From contig JAIRRO010000064.1 in NCBI GenBank assembly GCA_031255955.1, positions 1-13,438 of the forward strand: a stretch of 13,438 nt of DNA, in the 5' to 3' direction. The notes beneath the pieces are model-generated. The model saw nothing but the letters and a program-made list of their open reading frames with translations, was not told where the DNA came from and did no database searches. This DNA comes from Oscillospiraceae bacterium. GTDB lineage: Bacteria; Bacillota; Clostridia; Oscillospirales; Oscillospiraceae. Position numbers and translations under genes: made by a program. The first letter of the stretch is position 1. The number at the start of each line of letters is the position of its first letter. Positions 7,934-13,438 of the stretch are shown here, piece by piece.

Positions 7934-8784
7934 GCGATAACACAACGCGCGTCGCGCGCCGCGTCGCCGCGATACACGACATTTCGGGGTTCGGCAAATG
8001 CTCTCTCACCGTGGCGCTGCCGATTCTGTCCGCCGCGGGAATTGAATGCTCCGTGATACCCACGGCGGTGCTTAGTACGCACACAGGCGGCTTTGAGGGC
8101 TATACCTATCGCGATTTGACAACGGATTTGCTGCCGATTTTCCGCCACTGGCAGCGCGAGGGGCTGCGCTTTGACGCGGGTTATTCCGGCTTTCTCGGCT
8201 CGCGCGCGCAGGTGGAGCTTGTATCCGAAATTTTCGGAGAGATGAAGCGCGACGGCGCGATGATCATCGTTGACCCCGTGATGGCGGATAACGGTCAGCT
8301 CTATTCTTCTTTCGGAGAAGATTTTCCGGACGGCATGCGTACTCTATGCGCCGAGGCGGACGTGATTGTCCCGAACATCACAGAGGCGGCGCTTATGACG
8401 GGCACAGCTTATCGCGAGGGTCCCTACACCGCCGAATATATCGAGGGGATGCTTCTGAAGCTTGCGGAGATAACGCGCGGGCTTGTTGTGCTGACGGGCG
8501 TGTTCTTTGATGAGGCGCGGCTCGGCGCGGCGTATATCGACGCGGGCTCGGGGGGGCTCGGCTTCGCGCTGGCGGAGCGCGTGCCGGGGAGCTATCACGG
8601 CACGGGGGATGTGTTCGCTTCTATGCTTGTCGCGGGGCTGCTGCGTGGCAAGCCGCCGCGGGAGGCTGTTCAAACGGCGGCGGAATTCACCTCGGCGGCG
8701 GCAAAAAGAACGCTTGACGCCGGAACCGACCCGCGCTTCGGCGTCGATTTTGAGGGCGGGTTATCCCTCCCGGCACTCGCTTAA
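7930..8784 (+). CDS. Pyridoxal/pyridoxamine kinase (PdxY/PdxK-type, ribokinase superfamily)
   Basis: 284 residues, close to PdxY length. It should phosphorylate pyridoxal, pyridoxamine or pyridoxine with ATP in the B6 salvage route, in the cytosol. Visible motifs are the N-terminal IHDISGFGKCSL (15-26), the substrate-loop region LSTHTGGF (48-55), VDPVMADNGQLY (114-125) and the ribokinase-type anion-hole motif GTGD (224-227), whose Asp is the expected catalytic base. The ATG overlaps the preceding stop codon, and GGAGG at 7916-7920 lies 9 bases upstream, which fixes the start. Coupling to a mechanosensitive channel has no obvious metabolic logic and may only reflect shared transcription. Some related kinases act on hydroxymethylpyrimidine (ThiD), but the HTGGF and GFGKCS motifs favour the vitamin B6 branch. 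I give no symbol because pdxY and pdxK cannot be separated from sequence alone. Confidence 0.93.
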   Translation: MSDNTTRVARRVAAIHDISGFGKCSLTVALPILSAAGIECSVIPTAVLSTHTGGFEGYTYRDLTTDLLPIFRHWQREGLRFDAGYSGFLGSRAQVELVSEIFGEMKRDGAMIIVDPVMADNGQLYSSFGEDFPDGMRTLCAEADVIVPNITEAALMTGTAYREGPYTAEYIEGMLLKLAEITRGLVVLTGVFFDEARLGAAYIDAGSGGLGFALAERVPGSYHGTGDVFASMLVAGLLRGKPPREAVQTAAEFTSAAAKRTLDAGTDPRFGVDFEGGLSLPALA

Positions 8785-8794
8785 CCCTCGCGAT

Positions 8795-8809
8795 TATACG
8801 AATTGTATA
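8795..8809. promoter_or_regulatory. Short palindrome TATAC-N5-GTATA, possible operator
   Basis: A perfect 5+5 inverted repeat with spacer GAATT starts 11 bases after the kinase stop. It is AT-rich in GC-rich surroundings and could be an operator half-site pair or chance. No regulator is encoded nearby. Confidence 0.25.
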
Positions 8810-8961
8810 TTCCCTTGCGTTGCAATCTGATACGCCGCGCCGCCGCGCCATCTCCCCTTCAAAAACCTTCGCCGACTTGGCGATACGTGACCGGTTTTCA
8901 CGCCGTTCGACAAAAAATTACCCCGCCCGTCGCCGCCTTCGGCGAATAATTCAACAAAGAG

Positions 8962-8991
8962 TTATACACATTTTCCACAGATTTATCCACA
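8962..8991 (+). promoter_or_regulatory. Cluster of three DnaA-box-like 9-mers
   Basis: TTATACACA (8962-8970) and TTATCCACA (8983-8991) match the TTATNCACA DnaA-box consensus exactly. TTTTCCACA (8971-8979) differs at one position. All three face the same way within 30 bases, in an AT-rich patch between genes. The arrangement resembles bacterial DnaA-binding clusters. No dnaA, dnaN or other replication gene is in the window, so this is called a DnaA-box cluster rather than an origin. Confidence 0.6.
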
Positions 8992-9015
8992 GGCTTGAAA
9001 AGCGGCGTGTTTCTG

Positions 9016-9044
9016 TTGCGTTTTGCGTTCACGCGATGTAAAAT
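9016..9044 (+). promoter_or_regulatory. Possible promoter for the FAH-family gene
   Basis: TTGCGT (9016-9021) and TAAAAT (9039-9044) have a 17-base spacer. They lie 25 bases downstream of the DnaA-box cluster and 82 bases before the next start codon. The -35 is weak (four of six consensus bases), so this is tentative. Confidence 0.4.
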
Positions 9045-9085
9045 AGGCGGTGTAAAACAGTCCCGCGTGTCGCGCGCGCCGTAGG

Positions 9086-9115
9086 CGCTAATTTGAATCA
9101 CGCTAATTTGAATCG
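9086..9115 (+). repeat. 15-bp tandem duplication in the FAH leader
   Basis: CGCTAATTTGAATCA (9086-9100) is followed directly by CGCTAATTTGAATCG (9101-9115), 14 of 15 identical. The second copy ends on the first G of the GAGG ribosome binding site (9115-9118). Confidence 0.85.
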
Positions 9116-9125
9116 AGGTCATCAT

Positions 9126-9968
9126 ATGAAGCTATGTACATTTTTATCGGGCGGCGCTACGCGCGTCGGCGTGAAAACCCCGCGCGGCGTCGTTGATATC
9201 ACGGCGATTGGCTTTCCCGGGGATATGAACGCCGTTATCGCCTCGGCACGAATAGCGGATATCGCCGCCGCCGTAGAGCGCTTTTCGGGGGAGTATATCG
9301 ACGAAGCCGAAATTAGTTTCGCGAATATCACGTCGCCCGCGAAAATCGTCTGCGAGGGCTTAAATTATCGCGACCACGCGGAGGAAACGCACGCGGAGAT
9401 ACCGGAGCATCCCGTGTTTTTTTCGAAGTTCAACGACGCGCTGCACCCCGCGGGGCAGCCCGTGACGCTGCCGACGTGGCAGCGCTGCTTTGATTATGAG
9501 GCGGAGCTGGTGATTGTTGTCGGGCGGCAGGCGTACAATATTCCGCGCGAGGGCGCGGAGGAGTACATTTTCGGCTATGCCTGCGGCAACGATTTATCGG
9601 CGCGGGACGCGCAGCTGCTGTCGTCGCAGTGGCTTTCCGGAAAGAGCTTTCCGGGCTTTGCACCCGTTGGTCCGTACATCACCACGCGGGATGAATTTAA
9701 TCCCGACGCGGGCGCGGATATTATCTGCGAGGTAAACGGCGCGCGCGTGCAGAGCGGGAACACGAAAAATATGATTTTCTCCTGCGGGGAGGCACTGTTT
9801 CGCGCGGCGCGCTTCTTCCCGCTCTCTCCGGGCGATTTGATTTTTACGGGGACGCCCGCCGGTGTGATTCTCGGGAAGCCTAAGGGCAGCCGCGTGTGGC
9901 TTGTCGCGGGCGACACGGTGACGGTGACGATAGCGGGGCTTGGCAGCCTGACAACGCCGCTGATTTAA
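9126..9968 (+). CDS. Fumarylacetoacetate hydrolase (FAH) family protein
   Basis: 280 residues. FAH-superfamily enzymes use a divalent metal to hydrolyse or decarboxylate acylpyruvate-like 2-oxo acids; the substrate here cannot be named. Residues 1-68 form the small N-terminal domain and 70-280 the catalytic fold. GLNYRDHAEE (78-87) places H84 and E87 where the family's His-Glu dyad lies. The likely metal ligands are E125 and E127 in FDYEAELV and D156 in GNDLSARD, and TGTPAGVILG lies near the C-terminus. The common CVGLNY start of the catalytic domain reads CEGLNY here. I chose ATG 9126 because GAGG (9115-9118) lies 7 bases upstream; a longer in-frame TTG start at 9093 would run through the tandem repeat and has no ribosome binding site. 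Possible roles are degradation of aromatic or sugar acids or oxaloacetate decarboxylation (FAHD1-like). No pathway neighbours are present. Confidence 0.92.
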   Translation: MKLCTFLSGGATRVGVKTPRGVVDITAIGFPGDMNAVIASARIADIAAAVERFSGEYIDEAEISFANITSPAKIVCEGLNYRDHAEETHAEIPEHPVFFSKFNDALHPAGQPVTLPTWQRCFDYEAELVIVVGRQAYNIPREGAEEYIFGYACGNDLSARDAQLLSSQWLSGKSFPGFAPVGPYITTRDEFNPDAGADIICEVNGARVQSGNTKNMIFSCGEALFRAARFFPLSPGDLIFTGTPAGVILGKPKGSRVWLVAGDTVTVTIAGLGSLTTPLI

Positions 9969-10012
9969 CGCGCCGCGCGGTGCGGTATTATAGGGAAAAC
10001 GAGGAGCGACAT

Positions 10013-10741
10013 ATGCTGAAAATCGAGGGATTAACAAAGCGTTTCGGGGATAAGCTTGCCGTGGACAATTTAACACTCAGCGTCAATCCGGGCGAGCTTT
10101 ACGGCTTCATCGGGCATAACGGCGCGGGAAAATCCACCACCATCAAAGCCATCTGCGGGCTGCTGACGCCCGACGCGGGAGAGATTACGGTCGGCGGATA
10201 TTCCATCACGCGCGAGCCGTTGGAGGCTAAGCGCCTGCTTGCCTATCTGCCCGACAATCCGGATTTATATAATTTTATGACGGGTATAAAATACCTGAAT
10301 TTCATCGCGGACGTCTACGGCGTACCTGCGGTGGAGCGCCGGGAGTGTATTCGCGAATACGGCGATTTATTTGAACTGACGGGCGAGCTTGCCCAGCCCG
10401 TGTCCTCATATTCCCACGGCATGAAGCAGAAGCTTGCGCTTATCTCCGCGCTGCTGCACGCGCCGCGCCTGATGATAATGGACGAACCCTTTGTCGGGCT
10501 TGACCCCAAGGCGTCAAAGGCTGTGCGCGATATTCTGCGCGGGGTGTGCGACAACGGCGGCGCGGTGTTTTTCTCCACGCACGTGCTGGAGGTGGCGGAA
10601 AAGCTCTGTGACCGCGTGGCGATTATCAGCCGCGGGCGGCTTGTCGCCTCCGGCGGCATGGAGGAGGTGCTGGGCAGCGAATCGCTGGAGGATGTGTTCT
10701 TTGAGCTGGAGGCGCGCGCGACGCCGAGTGAAATGCAATGA
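10013..10741 (+). CDS. ABC transporter ATP-binding protein
   Basis: 242 residues, a single nucleotide-binding domain powering the adjacent membrane protein. Visible elements are Walker A GHNGAGKST (34-42), the signature SHGMKQK (134-140), Walker B LMIMDEP (153-159, catalytic E158), the D-loop GLDP (162-165) and the H-loop H190 in STHV. The Q-loop position reads YLPDNPDLY (78-86), so the usual Gln appears replaced by Asp. This YLP-D/E-x-P-x-LY form is seen in Firmicute exporter ATPases of the Ecs/Bcr type. The start is fixed by GAGGAG (10001-10006), 6 bases upstream of ATG 10013; an upstream in-frame ATG at 9896 would overlap the FAH gene and adds non-conserved residues. The stop overlaps the permease start by ATGA. 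The substrate is unknown; an export function is inferred from the partner. Confidence 0.95.
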   Translation: MLKIEGLTKRFGDKLAVDNLTLSVNPGELYGFIGHNGAGKSTTIKAICGLLTPDAGEITVGGYSITREPLEAKRLLAYLPDNPDLYNFMTGIKYLNFIADVYGVPAVERRECIREYGDLFELTGELAQPVSSYSHGMKQKLALISALLHAPRLMIMDEPFVGLDPKASKAVRDILRGVCDNGGAVFFSTHVLEVAEKLCDRVAIISRGRLVASGGMEEVLGSESLEDVFFELEARATPSEMQ

Positions 10742-12420
10742 TTAGACGCCTGCTTGCCATAAATATGAGGGCGCTGATGTCGTCGGCGTCGCTTCGCGGC
10801 AACGCGCTCTCGCGGCGGCGGGGCGGAGCGCCGCGCGGCGCCGCCGGGAAAATAGGCGTTTTCGGTTTGGTCGCGTTTGTCATTTGGGCGATGCTGTATT
10901 TCTTTTATCAGATATTCAGTATGATGCACGATGTACTGTTCGCGATAGATTTAGGCTGGCTGTATTTCGCGCTGGGCGCTGTCATCGTCTTCTCTCTTTG
11001 CGTGGTGACGAACATTTTCAACGCGCAGGCGCAGATTTTTGACGCGCGGGACAACGAGCTGCTGCTGTCTATGCCCATTCGCCCCTCGGCGATTCTCACG
11101 GCGCGGATTTTATCGCTGCTGGCGATGGAATACGCCTTCGAAATTCTCGTCGCAGCGCCCGCGTTTTATCTGTGGCTTTCGGGCGGACACGCAAGCGCCG
11201 TGGGGGTTATGTGCTTCGTCGCGGGGTTTGTTTTGCTGCCGCTGCCGGCGCTTGCCGTGTCGTGTCTGCTGGCGTGGATTCTGTCGCTGCTTACATCGCG
11301 TTTCGCGCGGAAAAACATCACGCAGCTGATAATTTCGCTGGCGTTTCTTGTGGTATATTTCAAGTTCGCCACAAGCCTGCAGAGCTTCGCCGCGAATTTG
11401 GTTCAAAGCGGGGCGGCGCTCGCGGCGGCGTTCCGTCGGGCGCTGCCGCCTCTGTATTTCTACGGATCGTCCGTCGCCGACGGCGACCCGCTGCGCGCAC
11501 TGCTGTTCGCGCTGTGCGCCGTGCTGCCGTTTGTTCTGACGGTGGCGCTGCTGTCGGCGAATTTCATCAAATCCGCGACGACAAAGGTCGGGATAAAAAA
11601 GCGGCAGTACCGCGAAAAAGCCGCGCGGCAAAGCTCCGTTTTCGGGGCGCTGCTTCGGCGGGAGGCGGCGCGCTATCTCTCTAACGCGATGTTTATTTTG
11701 AATATGTCGCTCGGCAGTATTTTTACGCTTGTTGCCGCCGTGGCGTTGGTTGTTCAGCGAAGCGCCGTTGTGGCGCAGCTTTTATCCATTGCGGCGCAGC
11801 TTGATATTATAACGACGATAAGCGAGGTTCCGGTGCTGGCGCGGCTGGGCGCCGCCTTATATTCGCCCGCCTTGGCGGTGTGTCTCGCACTGATGATGAT
11901 GGCGTCCATGTGCTGCGCGTCGGCGGCGCTGGTGTCCCTGGAGGGCGGCACACTGTGGATTTTGCGGAGCGTACCCGTACCGGCGCGCGATGTTTTGCTG
12001 TCCAAGGCGGGGTTTCATATGGTGCTGGTCGCGCCGCCCGTGCTGATTGCCTCCGTTCTCGCGTCGGTGTCGCTGTTCGGGGGCGATATATCCTCCGTCG
12101 CGCTGGCGATAATCCTGCCGCAGCTGTTTATATTGTTAACGGCATTAGGCGGGCTGGCGCTGAACCTTAAAATGCCGCGCTTCGACTGGTTAAATGAACT
12201 GCAGCCGGTGAAGCAGGGCGCGCCGATTATTCTGACGTCCTTGGGCGCGATGGCGCTTATATTGGGCGCGGCGCTGCTGTATCTGCTGGTTGCGGGGCAA
12301 TATATGAGTCCGACGTCGTTCGGCTGGTTGATGGCGGCGGCGCTCGCGGCGCTTGATATCCTGCTGTATCGCTGGATGGTCACATTCGGGGCGCGCCGAT
12401 TTGACTCGCTGGCGGCGTGA
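10738..12420 (+). CDS. ABC exporter permease, large two-half membrane protein
   Basis: 560 residues, mostly hydrophobic, with roughly 10-12 predicted membrane segments in two blocks separated by a basic cytoplasmic stretch (about residues 275-310). The first two helices are about 39-61 and 72-96. Each half carries a similar loop: residues 102-123 (DNELLLSMPIRPSAIL) and 401-424 (GGTLWILRSVPVPARDVLLSKA), with the central proline at 113 and 413. This pseudo-twofold layout is typical of large ABC-2-like exporter permeases of Firmicutes, in which one polypeptide supplies the whole membrane pathway. A short Arg-rich patch (26-38) precedes the first helix. The ATG overlaps the ATPase stop, so the two proteins should be made together. 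The cargo cannot be inferred; no peptide, lantibiotic or resistance gene lies beside it. Confidence 0.88.
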   Translation: MIRRLLAINMRALMSSASLRGNALSRRRGGAPRGAAGKIGVFGLVAFVIWAMLYFFYQIFSMMHDVLFAIDLGWLYFALGAVIVFSLCVVTNIFNAQAQIFDARDNELLLSMPIRPSAILTARILSLLAMEYAFEILVAAPAFYLWLSGGHASAVGVMCFVAGFVLLPLPALAVSCLLAWILSLLTSRFARKNITQLIISLAFLVVYFKFATSLQSFAANLVQSGAALAAAFRRALPPLYFYGSSVADGDPLRALLFALCAVLPFVLTVALLSANFIKSATTKVGIKKRQYREKAARQSSVFGALLRREAARYLSNAMFILNMSLGSIFTLVAAVALVVQRSAVVAQLLSIAAQLDIITTISEVPVLARLGAALYSPALAVCLALMMMASMCCASAALVSLEGGTLWILRSVPVPARDVLLSKAGFHMVLVAPPVLIASVLASVSLFGGDISSVALAIILPQLFILLTALGGLALNLKMPRFDWLNELQPVKQGAPIILTSLGAMALILGAALLYLLVAGQYMSPTSFGWLMAAALAALDILLYRWMVTFGARRFDSLAA

Positions 12421-12432
12421 TGCTGTGATATG

Positions 12433-12441
12433 TGATATAAT
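12433..12441 (+). promoter_or_regulatory. Extended -10 promoter for the MFS transporter
   Basis: TGATATAAT matches the TGnTATAAT extended -10 exactly. No good -35 lies at the usual distance (12413-12418 is CGGCGT; a TTGACT at 12401 is too far), as expected for an extended -10 promoter. It would give a leader of about 85 bases. Confidence 0.55.
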
Positions 12442-12442
12442 G

Positions 12443-12468
12443 CCTTATTGAGGATCCTTATTGAGGAT
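12443..12468 (+). repeat. Perfect 13-bp tandem repeat in the MFS leader
   Basis: CCTTATTGAGGAT occurs at 12443-12455 and again at 12456-12468 without a gap. It starts one base after the -10 element, so it spans the expected transcription start. The junction creates the palindrome AGGATCCT. Confidence 0.9.
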
Positions 12469-12532
12469 ATAGAGATATTTGAAATCAAATTAAGAGAATT
12501 GCAAAAAAGAGAATTTTAAGGAAGTGCCGTTT

Positions 12533-13438
12533 ATGAAAAAGCAATCCCCCATCCCGACGATTGCGGGCTGTCTCGTGATTCAGCTCTGCGTCGGAATTCT
12601 ATACATCTGGAGCGTCCTGCGCGGGGCGTTCGCGGTGTCGTTTGCCCTGCCGGAGGATTCCGCGCTGCCCGCGATGGTCGCGTCGTACAACCTGTTTGCG
12701 TTCGTGCTGGGGAATTTCGTCGGGGGCTTCCTCAACGATAAAAAGGGCGCGAAAATCACTGCCGTAACGGGCGTTGTGATGTTCTCCGCCGGGGTCGGGC
12801 TGACAGCGCTTCTTACAAACGCGACGGTGAACCTCATCATCCTGACGTATTGCGTCATCGGCGGGCTGGGCAGCGGAATTGCCTACGGCGCGTGTATTTC
12901 CTGCGTGCAAAAGTGGCTGCCGCACCGGCGCGGGTTCGCCTCGGGGCTTGCCGTGTCGGCGTTTGGGCTGAGTACCGTCGTGTTCGCGCCCGTGGCGCGC
13001 GCGCTGATGACGGCGTTCACAAGCGAGCTTGATGTTGTCAATTTCAGCGGAGTGTTCGGTACGCTCGCGGGGGTGTTTTTCGTGTTCGGCATCGTCTCGT
13101 GCGCGGCGGTGAAGGCTCCGCCGCAGGAATATCTTGACACGCTGCCGAGGATAGAGAACGCGCGCGTCACATCCTCCCGGCGGGATTATACGCTGCGGGA
13201 GGCGGCGAAAACGCTGCCGTTTTGGTGCGTGTTTTTATATATCTTCTTCATCAACGGCACGTGGAATCTCACCAGCCCACTGATTGCGACGCTGGGTGAA
13301 AACGCGCGGGGATTAACTCCGACGCAGGCGGTTTTTGCCGTCAGCTTCGCCGCCGTGCCGAACTGTGCGGGGCGGCTGATTATGGCTGCTGTTTCTGATA
13401 AAATCGGGCGCGTCGCGGCGTCGCTCATTCTCTGCGGG
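12533..13438 (+). CDS. MFS transporter, oxalate/formate antiporter (OFA) family, 3'-partial
   Basis: 302 codons are open from ATG 12533 to the window edge. OFA-family members carry small carboxylates such as oxalate, formate, lactate or pyruvate across the inner membrane. Visible features are the N-terminal helix with QLCVGILYIWSVL (17-29), MFS motif A GGFLNDKKGAK (64-74), the family-like GGLGSGIAYGACISCVQKWLPHRRG region (110-134, shortened here by naming its ends), a central cytoplasmic loop about 196-222, and a second motif A from G280 to R293 (SDKIGR). About eight of twelve helices are present. The region matching the substrate-binding Lys of OxlT helix 11 is outside the window, so substrate cannot be judged. 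AAGGA 10 bases upstream supports the start. It is separated from the ABC genes by its own promoter. Confidence 0.9.
   Translation, partial: MKKQSPIPTIAGCLVIQLCVGILYIWSVLRGAFAVSFALPEDSALPAMVASYNLFAFVLGNFVGGFLNDKKGAKITAVTGVVMFSAGVGLTALLTNATVNLIILTYCVIGGLGSGIAYGACISCVQKWLPHRRGFASGLAVSAFGLSTVVFAPVARALMTAFTSELDVVNFSGVFGTLAGVFFVFGIVSCAAVKAPPQEYLDTLPRIENARVTSSRRDYTLREAAKTLPFWCVFLYIFFINGTWNLTSPLIATLGENARGLTPTQAVFAVSFAAVPNCAGRLIMAAVSDKIGRVAASLILCG

Larger units (their letters stand above)
8785..9125 (+). other. 341-base non-coding stretch
   Basis: No convincing gene on either strand. Short open frames here have no ribosome binding site or recognisable protein sequence. The stretch holds a small palindrome just after the kinase stop, weak GC hairpins (for example 8931-8944, a 5-bp stem with a CCTT loop), the DnaA-box cluster, a plausible promoter and a 15-bp tandem repeat, each listed separately. 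No convincing rho-independent terminator is seen. Confidence 0.7.
12421..12532 (+). other. 70% A+T intergenic leader of the MFS gene
   Basis: 78 of these 112 bases are A or T, in sharp contrast with the flanking genes. The stretch holds an extended -10 element, a 13-bp tandem repeat, and two copies of AAGAGAATT (12492-12500 and 12507-12515). AAGGA (12518-12522) lies 10 bases before the MFS start. No terminator hairpin for the permease is visible. Confidence 0.7.

Noticed and set aside
8962..8991. Calling this the chromosomal origin oriC
   Set aside because: No dnaA, dnaN, rpmH, gyrase or parAB genes lie nearby, no clear unwinding element is seen, and skew cannot be judged from 13 kb of co-directional genes.
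8898..9125. Antisense 75-residue open frame across the DnaA-box region
   Set aside because: Its sequence is simply the translation of the DnaA boxes and tandem repeat. It has no ribosome binding site or recognisable domain.
9093..9125. Upstream TTG start for the FAH-family protein
   Set aside because: It would translate the tandem repeat, has no ribosome binding site and adds residues that do not look like the family. ATG 9126 has GAGG at a good distance.
9963..9991. Promoter between the FAH gene and the ABC ATPase
   Set aside because: TATTAT at 9986-9991 looks like a -10, but the -35 position reads ATTTAA and the gap is only 44 bases, so I do not call it.
9896..10012. 39-residue N-terminal extension of the ABC ATPase
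   Set aside because: It overlaps the FAH coding region in another frame and ABC ATPases begin close to the LKIEGLTKRFG strand. The ribosome binding site fits ATG 10013.

Overview
This is a GC-rich bacterial window (about 60% GC by eye) in which every supported gene lies on the + strand. Several features fit a high-GC Clostridia-type Firmicute: Shine-Dalgarno sequences of the GGAGG/AAGGA type, a pyridoxamine kinase of the clostridial type, an ABC exporter with an unusually large two-half permease, and a giant membrane-anchored Ig-like repeat protein ending in the FYANKP-type tail I associate with such proteins. The taxonomic placement is inference; no rRNA or other marker gene is present.

The left half (3-6797) is one giant surface-protein gene whose 5' end, with any signal peptide, lies outside the window. 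In order it encodes an Ala/Asp/Ser-rich stalk, a Pro/His linker, a Big-like domain, two MBG/YDG-type domains, a four-fold higher-order repeat of about 390 residues per unit, two terminal Ig-like modules, and a C-terminal membrane anchor with a basic tail. Each repeat unit is itself three Ig-like modules (here A, B and C), and parts of successive units remain nearly identical at DNA level. This architecture is the most unusual thing in the window.

The middle (6798-9125) holds a good sigma-A-type promoter driving an MscS-family mechanosensitive channel, which is translationally coupled by an ATGA overlap to a pyridoxal/pyridoxamine kinase. A 341-base non-coding stretch follows. It carries a compact cluster of three DnaA-box-like 9-mers, a short palindrome, a plausible promoter and a 15-bp tandem duplication.

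The right half (9126-13438) holds a fumarylacetoacetate-hydrolase-family enzyme and a two-gene ABC exporter (ATPase and 560-residue permease, also coupled by ATGA). A 70% A+T intergenic stretch with an extended -10 promoter and a perfect 13-bp tandem repeat comes next, then the first 302 codons of an oxalate/formate-antiporter-type MFS transporter that runs off the window.

The genes look like unrelated housekeeping, transport and surface functions arranged co-directionally. The only firm functional pairings are the two ATGA-coupled gene pairs. I see no defence system, CRISPR array, transposase, tRNA or rRNA.
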